A stretch of DNA of 45,931 nt from assembly GCA_011947345.1 (NCBI GenBank), contig JAAVTG010000084.1:1-45931 (forward strand), in the 5' to 3' direction. Source of the stretch: Phytophthora quininea. Its lineage: Eukaryota > Oomycota > Peronosporomycetes > Peronosporales > Peronosporaceae. The notes beneath the pieces are model-generated. The model did not search any database, was not told the origin of the DNA, and worked only from the letters and a program-made list of their open reading frames with translations. Position numbers and translations under genes: made by a program. This document shows, piece by piece, positions 11,872-22,846 of the stretch. Every line of letters starts with the position of its first letter. The first letter of the stretch is position 1.

Positions 11872-12327
11872 TAGGGGTTTCAAAATCGAGGATTTCGCGG
11901 TTGATTTGACCTCGGCGGATTTCCTCAATTCCGAGCGTATTTGGTGCCGGAACCACTCTGATTTCGGCCTCTGTCCCACTCCATATTCGGACCTTGAAAT
12001 CATGTTTTGTCTTCTACCCCTTAAATGGCCCTAAAATAATAAGATTTTCAACACTTGGAACGTATTTCGTAATCTTCTTTGTATGACAATACATACTCCC
12101 AACCGGATTTGTTAAGTTGGTCACTCGTGGGCTATACATGGCCGCCGCAAGCTGCGACAAGGTTGCAGGCAGCGTGTTGCTGCTTTCGGTGCCCCGAGAA
12201 GCAGCGACGGATTTCGTGGATGTACCGCGGCGTGTCTTTACGATGTACCACGCTGACTTTGGCTTGTACCACACTGCGAAATACGCGCATATTTCAAATA
12301 CGGATTTGGGGGATTTTGAAATCCCTA
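11872..12327. repeat. Inverted pair of 16-bp motifs, possible MITE-like ends
   Basis: TAGGGGTTTCAAAATC (11872-11887) and GATTTTGAAATCCCTA (12312-12327) are inverted copies with one mismatch, about 424 bp apart. The interval is noncoding and holds several more TTTCAAA/TTTGAAA motifs and an imperfect repeat around TACCACGCTGACTTTGG. No clear target-site duplication is visible, so a MITE is only a suggestion. Confidence 0.35.
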
Positions 12328-12752
12328 ATCTATCTTTTGTATTTGTGATAGAAAGCCCCTATAGAAGATGTGTCATCACCACAGTTTATTCAACTTTGAA
12401 TTTACCCATACAAAGATTAGGTTTGAAATTGAAGTTTTGAAATCTTTCGTCTTTTAGCCAAGACAACTGTCAAATGCTATTATCAGCGCTGGATGGCCAG
12501 ACCAACGATGAGAAGGTTGTGCACCTGCACGTGAGTATACACATCAAGTCGGTGCCGTTACCTGCGGGTAGGAGGCTACCAGCATCGCTAGCTGGTCGTC
12601 GGACGGCTGTGGATCCACCACGACACAACCAATCGCGGTCGGGCTGTGCTCGTGGCGTAGTCCCGTGCAGCTAGAGCGTGGTGCGGGGCATTAGTGAATC
12701 AAGCGCAGCGGACACGTAACTCGGAGCGGAAAGTGATGGCAAAGCCGTTCGT

Positions 12753-13401
12753 GTGCACGTCGTCTGGGAGTGGCGGCCATCACCGGAGGAGTGCCGATTT
12801 CGCTTTCGGGAGCCTATGGAGTACCTACTGGAGGAGCATCAGCAAGAAGTATACCTAGCGTTTCGATTCGCGATAAGCTGGGAAAGAGACTTTGAAACGT
12901 TTCGAAACGACGACTGGTTCGGAGCTCATATGCTCAGGGCGAACGAAGATTTCTCGTGCGTCTTTGAAGCGCCCAGAACCGCAGCAACAGCGATTGAGCG
13001 ACCGGAAGTAATTACCCAAGAGGTCGTGGACAAGTATATGGCAGAAGGACTCACAAGAGGTGTCGACTTTAGAAACGGGTGTACCTGGAAGCAGACCTCT
13101 GATCTTTTACGAAGCTCCGTGAGGCTGGAAGTGCTCTCATCATCAAGTAAATTCACAAGAATCTTGTGCCTAGACGCAGTGGTCCGCGCCTGCTGCTGGA
13201 GCTGGACTTGCAGGATGGGGTGTACCTGGTTGGTGCGTACAATTTGAAGTTTATTGGCCATTGCGTGGTCTTGCAGGTTGAACGGCAAGGAAGTGATCGC
13301 AGTATTACCGACCAAGGAACGAAGAGCGATGTCGCAGAGAATACGTGGATGGACTACTACTCATTTGTCCGTCCGTTTAAGGTTTTCCCGCCCCGCGACT
13401 A
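12753..13401 (+). other. Unidentified degenerate coding segment upstream of the piggyBac ORF
   Basis: A 164-codon open frame (12753-13247) includes EEHQQEVYLAFRFAISWERDF and ERPEVITQEVVDKYMAEG. A second frame (about 13166-13402) includes ENTWMDYYSFVRPFKVFPPRD. Composition is protein-like but no domain is recognised. Position and strand suggest a 5' part of the piggyBac element; a separate gene relic is equally possible. Confidence 0.3.
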
Positions 13402-13998
13402 GGTCGCTGTATGTCCGGAGAGGATTTCACGGTGAGTTTTTAATCTTTAGACAATAAACATAATGCCCTCACCAACAACATTTTGTTTTGTGCAGTTCAA
13501 CTAGTGCGAGTGGATATACCGGGATTGTGGGACCTACTGCGAACTTGCTGTAAATGCGGCTGTGAGTGTGGATCTGGGCTTGTCACTACGAACCGAGAAT
13601 GCGAATTGTGGACTTAGTTATGGTTGTGACTTACACGCTGAGAATGGTCGTCATTGCATCTGTGATGTGACTCCGAGCTGCGACCGAGGTGATTCATTCG
13701 ATCTCGCAAATGTGTCTTGTTTGAATGGAGTTTCGATAGCGCCAGTGTTCGCGTGAGGGACGCATCATCTTGCGCCGGTATCGATCACTGCGGCAGACGA
13801 GACTGAGGCGCACATCAAGGTGTATTGGAGGTTTGTATGGCGCAGCGAGAAGGCCAGCAAGCGGCCATTACAATATCCCCCTCCCCCGGCCCTCTTGAGC
13901 GAACCTTAGCTATGGACCCACCCGCACAAAGGCACGCCGAGCAGAGGGCTCTCGGTCGCGAGGAAGAGCTCACGAATGAAGAACAGAGCCAAGAATAA

Positions 13999-15975
13999 GT
14001 GGATTGTGATGGTAGCGTATGCGATACAGCTAACTGGTTTGATGACAATGACTTGATGAGCCCTGATGGATCAAATTACGTCGAAGAGTTGACGGCGCCC
14101 AGTGACCTGCATTTGCTTCGCCCGCTTGCCATGGAGAACGCTTTTAAGCTTTTAACGAGCACGGGGAATACGGACTATTTTTGCTATTCCTGACGAAAAC
14201 TTTCAAGGATAACCTGGTGTTTTAGACAAACACGTATGTTTTGGCTGGTGGAGCTGCAAGTCTCACGCTCTCGGAGTTTGAGACGTACTTGGGTTTGGAA
14301 CTAGCTATGGGTATCGCTCAACGGAATGTCATTGAGGACTATTGGAGCACGGTGCCATTCTTCGGCGGCCCAAGACCATGTCGCGGGGCAGATTCCAAGA
14401 CATCCTTTGTAACTTGAGGCTGCATCCTCCTACGGAGCCCACACTGCAACAAAAGAGCCGAGACCCGTTGTGGCAAAGCCGATACATACTCTACCACATG
14501 CAGAAAAAATCCAAGCTATTGCAGTCCCCACTGGAGTGTCGTCGTTGTATGAAAGTTCTGTTCACACGCGAGCTAGGACAAAAGCCAAATCGTATAATCC
14601 GTTGAAGCCTGACAAGTACGCGTTGAGGTTTTACCCAACCGTCGGTTGGTCGTCGTTCCACATCCACAGTTTGTGGGATAGCGGTGCTGGATTGACTTCA
14701 AAATTATCATCTGCGACGCGCTACGTACTGGTTTTTCCTGTGCTAAGAGAGAGTTTATGTGGGATGTTGACAACTTGGCATTTGATGTTGGCGCTCCATC
14801 GTGCGACTAGATAGCAATATGCGGTCATCAGAGTAAAGTTCAGCGCTCATCACTCGGACAACGAAGATTGATTGTGTGTGACAATTTCTACACTCGTCAT
14901 GTGTTAGCAAAGGCATTGCTAGCTTTTACGGACGGCGATGTCCGCATGTTGGGAACTGTGCGATTAAATTTAGTGGATCGTTGGAATAAAATAGCTTTAA
15001 TGGCAGCCTAGGCTCGTGTAGAGCCCTTGAAACGCGGATCGTGGGAGCTTGTGGCTGCTGTGGATTCTGTACCAGGATGAGAGGCGCTGGAAGACGCACA
15101 CAAAAAAGCTCAACGACGAGAACGGAAAGAAGATCGAGAGGAATTTGTTTGTCCAGTGGTCATTGCACCACACGCCGGCTACGTCGTCTTCAAAGACTCT
15201 AAGACTGTAATATTCTACACTAATGATCTGACTGTAACAATGACTTCCACGTATATCGCGTCCAATAGCGAGGAAGCGATTCGGTGTGTGCATGGGTTGA
15301 TGCCATTCAACAGATGGATTGGGAGTGAATCCATGCACAGGACAGCGCTACAGGTTCCTGCTATCATAGCAGCCTACAACAAGTTCATGAATGATGTTGA
15401 TCGAGTGAATCAACTTCGAAGCACGAATCCTACTCAGCGCAAGGAAATGCGGTTGCAAATGACCGTTTTCACGTGGATCCTCGACGTGTGCATTATCAAC
15501 GCGTATGCATTAATAAAACACCTGAAGCAAGACCAAGGCGTCAAGCTGTCGCTACGTGACTTCCAGCTAAAATTGTTACGGCTTTGATCGAGCCAACCCG
15601 GCTAAAAGGGCAAAGCAAAAGTCGAAGAGAAAATCCCGTCAAGAACAGCCTCTTGCCGCTGTGGTCGGATCTCTGACGAGCCATGTTCTCACAGAAAATG
15701 TTAAGAAAGCACGTCTGACACGATAACTATGCGCGTTGCGATTGTTACCCACTAAGGTGTCGACGGGCTGCACAATTTGCCAAAGAGGATTTCACGTGAA
15801 TTGTTTTGCTGTCTTCCACCACAGACATGCGCTCAGTACTGAAGACAAGAATGTTAATCACGCTCATCGCGTGATGGCGCTGGATTTTGCTGGAAAGCCA
15901 ATTCACAAGACGCGCAAACGCACAAATAACTCGATCACTCTACTGGACAACATTAGTCTACCAGGCGCCAAATAA
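13999..15975 (+). mobile_element. Degenerate piggyBac-like DDE transposase
   Basis: Broken plus-strand frames line up in the order expected of the piggyBac (DDE_Tnp_1_7) family. LTLSEFETYLGLELAMG followed by NVIEDYWSTVPFFGG lies near 14260-14365. KPDKYALRFYPTVGWSSF with LWDSGAG lies near 14610-14700. VCDNFYTRHVLAKALL and GDVRMLGTVRLN, the catalytic-Asp region, lie near 14875-14970. The VPAIIAAYNKFMNDVDRVNQ block is at 15350-15410. A terminal Cys/His element, CTICQRGFHVNCF, is near 15770. At least five frame changes and several stops separate these blocks, so the copy is inactive. I did not find TTAA-flanked terminal inverted repeats. Confidence 0.85.
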
Positions 15976-16261
15976 GTCAATGAAGACTAACAGCACCGTG
16001 ACCAGTGACAGCGCCCAAGAGAAAAATAACCGCGGTGGAAGAGTTCGATATACCACCAAAATCGACTACAAGGTTAGGTAGGAAGAGTGCACCACTAAAT
16101 ATTGAACATTGTCATGCATTGAATTTGTCATGATGTGTGATGAATGGGCCTCGAACGTCTCGATATGGAGACCGTCATGTGTCACCTACGGGATGACGAT
16201 GCCAACGCTGCGGTACAAGAAAGCACAACCGCGCCGCGACTAACAACAAAGCGACGAAGTG

Positions 16262-16740
16262 CGCGCTTGGCCTCGATGCAGACGTGTTGGACTCGCCCTT
16301 TGTCCTAGTTGATCACCTTGCACGGCCCTTGCCATTGAAGACGTCCGGCAGCGCGGCAGTGGCACTTGCACAAGGCAGCACCAACACTCGCACCAGGCAG
16401 AGCAATTACATTCCATCAGGCAGCGGTACTCGTAGCACCGCCGGCAGCAGCGTACAGCTTCTACAGGATTGGGTTGACCACACTATCCAGCTCCTTCTGC
16501 TTTGCTTCGTGCCCGTCCTTCTCGGCCATCTGGTTCGCGGTCGGCCACCACAGTACGTCCACGGACACGTCCGTCAGCTTGTCGTGTATACTATCGTATT
16601 GTCGTCGACGGAGATCTTCTCCTTCGGTTTCGCGTCGTACAAGTTGTTGCGCAGCCTGTAGGTGTAATTCTCCAAGCGCGTGCTTGGCCTCGATGCGGAC
16701 GTGTTGGACTCGTCCTGCGTCGTGACGGGGGCCATACAAC
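16262..16740 (-). pseudogene. HSP70 C-terminal fragment, degenerate
   Basis: The minus strand reads, with frame changes, as the substrate-binding C-terminus of HSP70. It has HVRIEAKHAL, ENYTYRLRNNLYDAKPKEKI, then AEKDGHEAKQKELDSVVNPI, a stop where Thr or Met is usual, and KLYAAAGGA. Human and yeast cytosolic HSP70s have the same block order. The ATPase domain is absent. The VRIEAK-coding segment recurs downstream at 16262-16297 (32 of 34 bases match 16679-16712), so a piece was duplicated. A processed or transposon-carried copy is possible, but no poly(A) or target duplication was seen. Confidence 0.75.
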
Positions 16741-16918
16741 GGCAGATGCTCTCTTTGTTGTATTCAAACTTGATCTCCTCCATTTTCTCGAAGCAGTTGG
16801 CGATACATTATCGCTTGTCCCTTGCGTATGGTCTCGGCGATTCTTTTGGTCTCCATCTGCTTCAGGACTTGTGCCATCTTCGTCCTCTTTTGCTGCATTG
16901 TTTCTTTTCTCTCCAAAT

Positions 16919-17368
16919 TTAAGCTGGTGTTGACGTGAGCGCTTGGTTAGTGTATGACCCTTCCCTTTGGTCACGAGGTGTGCCCAGGTTGTATAGTCTT
17001 TGGATCATCACGGCGTGTTTGTTTCTTGGCGCGTCCACTGGACGTAGACTCGATACAGCGCCTTTTCCCTCGTTTCTTTTTCTATCCAGTGTTTTGTCTC
17101 GTGATAGAGCTTGCTGCTTGAGGTTGTAGACAGGGTTTGGCTCATGGAGGGGAGGAAGGCGTGCTAACACACACGGGACTTGACAGGGGCGAGTGAGGTG
17201 ATGTAGGCATTACATTCTCGCTATCTTCGATGAGCTCATGGACACAGCGCGTGAATACGTAGAGAGATTCGCCTTCAAAGTGCCCATGGTTCAAATAGAA
17301 GTACACGTGGTAAACAGCCTTGTTCAGATCCTCATCGTGGGCCCGTGGGACTCGCAGTATTTATCCAT
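16919..17368 (-). CDS. Small unknown protein, about 151 aa
   Basis: An ATG at 17368-17366 opens a minus-strand gene ending at TAA 16921-16919. Two single-base losses must be assumed, at a GGGCCC site (17339-17344) and a four-base C run on the coding strand (17149-17152). With them, one continuous protein results. It has an acidic helical N-half (HDEDLNKAVYHVYFYLNHGH, FEGESLYVFTRCVHELIEDS), a Pro/Ser linker and a basic C-half (YNLKQQALSRDKTLDRKRNE, MIQRLYNLGTPRD). I recognise no family. It diverges from DCTN5 with 158 bp between start codons, which supports a real gene with a shared promoter. Alternative: an old pseudogene. Confidence 0.5.
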
Positions 17369-17526
17369 GGTGAGGGTTTTTCTTCTGAATGTAAAGTGAA
17401 GGGGGGCGGTAAAAATGAGTAAGACATTGATTCTGATTGGCTCAGAGTTATGTACCAAGTACGACTCGTACGAAAAACAGTGGCGGTAGAGTTAAAATAT
17501 TTTTGGATTTTGTTTGTAAAAACTAC

Positions 17527-18342
17527 ATGATGAATCCGTTCGTGGAAGCTGCGGAGACGCAGTTCGATCCAGAGGCCTACATCCACACGTCCACGGGCAA
17601 CAAGATCAGCCGCAGGTGTCTGCTATGTGGAGCGCACAACATTCACCTACGCGGAAAGGTGAGACGTTGCAGCATTATGGAAAATACTACAAAATATTAA
17701 TTGATGCTTCTGCAGACTATCGTTGACACGGGGGCCGTCGTTCGCGCGGATCTGGCCAAAGTGTCTCTCGGCAAGCAGTGCATCATCCGCGAGAAGTGCG
17801 TGGTGAAGCCGCCCACGCGCGTTGTATCCACGTACGGCTGTTGTAATGATTCGAGTTGCCGTGCTTTTTATTTATTTTATTTATATGTTTTTCCTATTTT
17901 ACAGAGGGTTGGCTTTCATCCCGATGAAAGTGGGAGATTATGTGTACGTCGGAGAAGGATCTGTGGTGGAAGCGGCCATGATCGGCTCCTACGTGCAGAT
18001 TGGCAAGAACTGCGTCATTGTAAGCTCAGTTGATTTTTGTGAAGGGTGCAGTACTCACACGAGTGGTTTTTATTAAATTCAGGGAAACGTGCTATTATCC
18101 GAGATTGCTGTCGCATCGAGGACAATACAATTGTTCCTGCGGACTCAGTAATTCCTCCATTTTCCAGAATCGGAGGCGTTCCAGGTATGAAAGCTAAACT
18201 AGATTTCTATCTTTGTTTCTGACACATTTTGCGACTTGCTGGGCTAGGCAAATTGATCGAGGATATGCCTGAAGCTACGCAGGAATTGTGTATCGGACAG
18301 ATCAGCCGGTACTTCGACAACTTCACCCCGCATGATAAATGA
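17527..18342 (+). CDS. DCTN5: Dynactin subunit 5 (p25), left-handed beta-helix protein
   Basis: There are five exons: 17527-17658, 17716-17831, 17905-18019, 18083-18184 and 18248-18342. Introns are 54-73 bp. The product has the hexapeptide-repeat fold of dynactin p25, with blocks matching the animal protein in order: [94 protein letters not shown]. p25 sits in the pointed-end complex of dynactin and links the dynein motor to membrane cargo. One junction is odd: after ..NCVI the donor reads ATTGTAAGC, and the frame of exon 4 needs one more base (ATTG|GTAAGC). Either a G is missing from this sequence or a weaker donor 9 bp downstream is used. The first of two adjacent ATGs was chosen. Confidence 0.9.
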
Positions 18343-18444
18343 TTGACGTATTCGCGGTTCAAGCGAAGCACCATACATACTGCGAGCTCAAGCTCTGTCA
18401 GCCTTGACGGCAATCTTGCAGAATTGATTTTGGGATTATGCTGC

Positions 18445-19807
18445 CTATAGCCACTTTTTGTTTGCGTTGAGCAAGTGGGACCGCTTCTCGATACCGACGG
18501 GGTGATAGAAAGCTGGTCCTGGCGCAGACCCTTTCTGCGGACTACCTGCTATTCCGTCTGTTCTAGCAGTCTTGGACTTAAATACACTGGCTGAACCCTG
18601 CTTCTCCGCAAGTTTGTCTACCAGCGTCGACGTTTCGTACGTTCCCGGTCCTGCAATGCACGATGGTGTTAGAAAATAATTGTGCTCAGAGTTTGCAGCG
18701 TGGTATCTTACCGAGTTCTCCATCTGTCACAGTTTTCCCAGGTAAACGGCCAAAGCGATCAATATTCCCAGTGTGGAAAGCTGCACTGGTATGAGCCTTC
18801 GAAATCAAGTCATACCGAAGTGCGCTATCAGCATTGTCAGCATTGTAAGCACCAGGCCCAGGCGTAAATGTCTCGTTGGATCCCAATCGCTTTACGGACG
18901 ACTTGAAGGTCGACTGAGGACATCGATTATCTCGCAGTGATCGACCAATTTGAATCGGATTCTCATATTGCCCCGGCGCTGGAATTTCGGCAGGTGTACT
19001 CCAACCTCTCTGGGTTTTAGACGAGAAAACAGATCTCGCCACGTTGTGCGAGTACGCTGACGATTCTTGTTCAGCGTTGTAGTCTGCTGGTCCCGGAACG
19101 GAGGCGCTCGCGGTTTGGTTATTGCTTCGCTTTGGCTACAAGGGAAACAAAAAATCATCAGTCACGAAGACTAGAGGTTTGCAGCGCAACAACTCGTACT
19201 GTGCTCGCAAAACTGCTCGTGCCAAGCTTCCGGTTCTGTGGCTTGCGGTCCACCCTAACATATCGCCAAGAAAAAGGTGAGGAATTACCTTCTCTCAAGA
19301 AACGTTTGGCGAAGTCATGGTACCTGTTCGGCTGATATTGACCGGGGCCAGGCACCAATAGTTTGACTTGTTCGTTAAAACGCTTCGCTTTGGACACGAA
19401 GCCCGTGCTGTAGCCGAGGCGAGACACTGAACCAGAGTCGATCGTGGTACGCACCAGAGTTGGTGGCGTGTAGTATTGACCAGGTCCTGGCAGTTCATTC
19501 TCACAGTCTCCGAATCGCTGCGTCCGGTTGCCGAATCCATTGCGTTCGTTGGCATCGCGATGGAGAACCGTCTCGTACTTGGACGGAATCGACGACACTT
19601 TCTGTTCGCGAAAGAATCCCCAAGCATTAGCGGCGTAGACCAAATGCAAACAAACAACTTGCATCTCACCATATTAAAGTCAGCAGGCGGTTGTTTTAAC
19701 GCTGCTGCGCCGCGAAGAAGCGAACCCGTCGCCTTGGTCCCAATCTGCCGGAAGTTGGGCTTGGTTTGGGCTTCCTCGGGCGGATACGTCGACGAAGGGA
19801 TCTTCAT
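18445..19807 (-). CDS. Sperm-tail PG-rich repeat (SHIPPO/STPGR) protein
   Basis: Four exons, 19807-19670, 19601-19200, 19135-18712 and 18650-18445, give 389 aa. Introns are 68, 64 and 61 bp. Splicing keeps frame throughout, and no frameshift is needed. At least seven PG-rich repeats are spread along the protein: LPGPGQYYTPP, VPGPGQYQPNR, VPGPADYN, IPAPGQYENP, TPGPGAYNA, GPGTYET and APGPAFYHP. Proteins of this family are microtubule-associated, many in flagella, which fits an organism with biflagellate zoospores. The start is ATG at 19807 (MKIPSSTYPPEEA). It diverges from the phosphoesterase gene, with 151 bp between them. Confidence 0.87.
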
Positions 19808-19958
19808 GTTATCACCTGTAGAGCTTCCGACGCTGGTCGACTCCCTCGTTCATGCACTGATGCGATATCGACGTCTCCATCTCGGCCCCGGTCTGCTATA
19901 TATACGTGTCTCCGAATTAGCGCGTTTACGTTCTTTGGTCAAGTCAAATATCGGAGAC
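19808..19958. promoter_or_regulatory. Short bidirectional promoter region
   Basis: These 151 bp separate two divergent start codons and must serve both genes. A CTATATATACG TATA-like element lies near 19899-19909. Which gene it serves cannot be told from sequence. Confidence 0.45.
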
Positions 19959-20966
19959 ATGGCCGAGACTCCGCTCGTGTCGTTCGGACTGGTGGCCGAC
20001 GTGCAGTACGCGGATGTGGAGGACGGCTGGGACTTCCACCACGTCTCGCAGCGCTACTACCGCAACGCTCTGCCGCAGCTGCAGGCGACGGTGACCGAGT
20101 GGCTGGCCGTGGCCAAGTCTGGAACTCAAGCCACCAAGTTGCGGTTCGCTGTGAATCTCGGAGACCTCATCGACGGCAAGAACCGGCCGGCAGCCACATC
20201 CCGCCAAGCTTTAGAGAGCACCAAGCAAGCCTGGCAGCCGTTCGAAGCGGCGGTGGGGCCTGTGCATCATCTCGTGGGGAATCACGAGCTCTACAACTTC
20301 CCACCCAGCGTTATCCAGCAAGAACTGCTTTACCAACCAAAGGACATGGACACACCACGCAGCTACTACGACTTTAAAGTGGCGGAGGCTCCGAGCTTCC
20401 GCTTTGTGGTGTTGGACACCTATGGGCTGTCGATTCTCGGACGGGAAAAGACCGACCCAGTGCGCCAAGAAGCCATGAAGCTGTTGCGGAGCATCAACCG
20501 GAACGACAACCTCAACTCTCCGACGGGTCTGGTGGATGCCCAGCGGCGGTTCGTGGCATTCAATGGAGCAGTAGACCAAGAGCAGATCAAATGGCTGGAG
20601 AAGACACTGCAGAAAGCCACCAAGGCTGGAGAAAACGTGGTGCTGTTCACACACGTGCCGATTCATCCGAGCACTGTGCCAGCGCCGTCCAACTTGCTGT
20701 GGAACTATCCAGAGATGCTGGAGCTCATCCGACGTTATGAATGCGTCCGCGTCGTCTTCTCAGGACATTCGCATGCTGACGGCTATGTCCATGCACGGGA
20801 AGGCATGCACAACAAGGGCGTGCACTTTGTGGTATGCGACGCCATCCTGGAATGTGCGCCGGCCGAGACAGCTCACGCACTGGTGCATGTGTTCCCAGAC
20901 AAGCTGGTTGTGCAGGGCTACGGCAAGATCCCTACACGTGAGCTGCGCTTCCCTGAGTCGCATTAG
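19959..20966 (+). CDS. Mn-dependent ADP-ribose/CDP-alcohol diphosphatase-like metallophosphoesterase
   Basis: This intronless gene encodes 335 aa and contains the full calcineurin-like metal-binding set in order. FGLVADVQYADVEDGWDF opens the domain (near residue 10). NLGDLID lies near 66, GNHELYN near 106, LFTHVPIHP near 228 and SGHSHADGY near 268. The DVQYAD..DGWDF opening is characteristic of ADPRM, which hydrolyses ADP-ribose and CDP-choline-type substrates in the cytosol. The ATG at 19959 (MAETPLVSFG) begins the domain almost directly; upstream in-frame sequence is promoter. No frameshift or stop is present. Confidence 0.88.
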   Translation: MAETPLVSFGLVADVQYADVEDGWDFHHVSQRYYRNALPQLQATVTEWLAVAKSGTQATKLRFAVNLGDLIDGKNRPAATSRQALESTKQAWQPFEAAVGPVHHLVGNHELYNFPPSVIQQELLYQPKDMDTPRSYYDFKVAEAPSFRFVVLDTYGLSILGREKTDPVRQEAMKLLRSINRNDNLNSPTGLVDAQRRFVAFNGAVDQEQIKWLEKTLQKATKAGENVVLFTHVPIHPSTVPAPSNLLWNYPEMLELIRRYECVRVVFSGHSHADGYVHAREGMHNKGVHFVVCDAILECAPAETAHALVHVFPDKLVVQGYGKIPTRELRFPESH

Positions 20967-21207
20967 AAGTGTTAAACAAGCGAACAGAATCGATGCTTCT
21001 TGAAGTGATTGCATATGAGCTAGACGAATACAAAGCATGATCGCTTCATTGTTCACGGGTGCTTTTCTTCATTACGCTGTGTCGTTCACTGCTCGTGCTC
21101 CACATCCTGCGTCTGCTGGTCTCCCTCTCTTGAATACAGGAAGACACTTGTGGTCTGCATCAATTCCCAGACAACTGCAGCATGATCCAACAGCATTAGC
21201 CGTCCGT

Positions 21208-21613
21208 TTAGTGGTGCTCCTCCGCGGCCGCAGCCTTCTTGGCGGCGTTAGCGGGTCCTGCAATATATAACAATAAAATATGAGTATTGGTCCAGTATAT
21301 CTCTTGATTTTGGCTGTGGCCGACGTACGGTGGTGGCAGATGTACTCGACGAGGCAGCCGGCGCCGCCCACGATGATCATCATGTGCGCCAGGGGTTTGA
21401 TGCTGCCATTGTAGATGCAGCGGTTGCCGTAGCCCTGCGCCCAGGCCTGGAACTTGTTGGCCGGGGGTTGGCCGTGCGGGCGGCGATGCCGGCGCGGGCG
21501 CGGTCCACGAGGTTGGCGGTGGCGGCGCGCGCAGCCTGGTACTCCTGCGCGAGCTTCTCCGGGTTGGTGTCGGCCAGGCGGCGGATCTCGTCCAGCGTGT
21601 ACTCCTTCGACAT
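21208..21613 (-). CDS. Probable mitochondrial ATP synthase subunit f-like protein
   Basis: Two exons, 21613-21329 and 21257-21208, with a 71-bp intron give about 111 aa once one base is restored in a five-C coding-strand run (plus-strand 21463-21467). The first part is helical and charged (YTLDEIRRLADTNPEKLAQE). After the run come NKFQAWAQGYGNRCIYNGSI, a membrane segment (LAHMMIIVGGAGCLVEYICH) and a basic-then-acidic tail ending EEHH. The pattern of a short YxxxYxNGS element, one transmembrane helix, then EY and a His cluster resembles F1Fo-ATP synthase subunit f. The match is short and partly inferred. Another small inner-membrane protein is possible. Confidence 0.55.
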
Positions 21614-21762
21614 GGTTGCTTGCTGGCCGTTCAAAGAGTCTCGGGGGCGGATGCGATCGTGCGGTCAAGAAGAGGGCACGCGCCTCAGAAAAATACTTGA
21701 CATTTGTATGTGAAAATAGTGTTGTTAAAGTTAATGGATGAACTTTCACGATGAAAATGGCT

Positions 21763-22448
21763 TCACTTGTACATCTGCTGCACGACGTCGGCGAAATGTT
21801 TGGCGAGCTTCGGCCGCTTGGACTTGAGCGTGGGGGTCACCAGGTCGTTCTCGACCGTGAACGCTTCGCTCGTCAGGGAAATCTTCTTTACGCGCTCGAA
21901 GCCTTGCAGTCCGTCGGCATGCGCCACCGCGTCCATGTCTTGCAAGATCTCCTTCTCCAATTCACGACGGTGCCGGTCATCGGTTTGCCAGTTGGGGAAT
22001 GACGTCTGCGCCACAGCGGCAGCGTCGGGCACCACCACGCCCACCAGGTAGCTCTGCAGCGAGTCGCCCTGCACAAACACTTGACCCACGAATCTGCTCT
22101 TCAGGTAGACGCCTTCCACCTTCTCCGGCGCAATGTGCTCGCCTTGTGACAGCTTGAAAATGTGCTTCTTGCGGTCGACAACGCTCAATGTGCCGTCCGC
22201 ATTCCAGCGCCCAATGTCGCCGGTGGCGTACCATCCGTCGTTGCCCAGTGCCTCTCGAGTGAGCTCGGTCTGCTTGTAGTAGCCGGAGAACACATTCGGC
22301 CCCTTCACCAACACTTCTCCTTAGCCCTCGCTGCTCGAGTAATTCATCTCCGGCACATCAGCGAGTCGAACTGCTAGACCAGGTAGCGGAACTCCCACGT
22401 GAGGACCCTGCGGCATTTCAGCACTAGAGCAGGCGATTCCTCCCGAAG
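21763..22448 (-). pseudogene. Long-chain acyl-CoA synthetase, C-terminal part (separated by retrotransposon)
   Basis: This is the 3' portion of the gene whose 5' portion is at 28975-27694. It holds the end of the adenylate-forming domain: VKGPNVFSGYYKQ, DGWYATGDIGRWNADG, VVDRKKHIFKLSQGEHIAPE, VENDLVTPTLKSKRPKL. These are the family's conserved ATP/AMP-binding and hinge motifs. The C-terminus QQMYK has no PTS1 signal. Deleting the element and one target duplication brings the two parts into frame exactly (656 codons). Besides the insertion there is an in-frame TAA near 22323-22321, in the turn before GEVLVKGPN. This allele should not make full-length enzyme. Confidence 0.9.
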
Positions 22449-22453
22449 CTTCT

Positions 22454-22846
22454 TGTCACGAAGTTAGCAGAGCTCTCGGTGTAGCCGGAGCTCTGACTAA
22501 CGAGGATCTTGGTAGCACTTAAGAGGAAGCAGGTCGTTTATTTAATTGTTGAGTCGTGCGCGTTCTCGCTCAGTCTTAGAGGTCTCAGAAGAATCACACG
22601 TCTGCTTGGCCAGAGCAGTGAAGACTTGTTTTGTCTTTGGTTGATTCAAGAATGAATGGGACGAGTCGCCACTCCGTTCGGTGCTTCGACTTGAACCTCA
22701 TTCTTTCCGAACTCGCTACTCCATACTAATCTTACGTCTTGTTAAAATGGCCGCTTGTCATTGGTTTATCCCGAGCATCTGCTCCTCTGGGTACTCGTCC
22801 GTTGCTTCTTGCTCCTGGCTCCTGGCTTCATCATGATCCTGTCACA
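22454..22846 (-). repeat. 3' LTR of the Gypsy element
   Basis: This is the direct repeat of 27301-27693. It is preceded on the element strand by the purine tract and followed by the left CTTCT target duplication. Confidence 0.95.

Noticed and set aside
19255..19288. Possible intron with GTAATT and TTAG ends in the PG-rich repeat gene
   Set aside because: It would be only 34 bp and breaks the frame. Reading straight through keeps frame to a good donor at 19199.
21072..21749. 225-codon minus-strand open frame over the ATP synthase f-like gene
   Set aside because: Only its middle (NKFQAWAQ to EYICHH) is real protein. The rest is out of frame, intron or downstream sequence.
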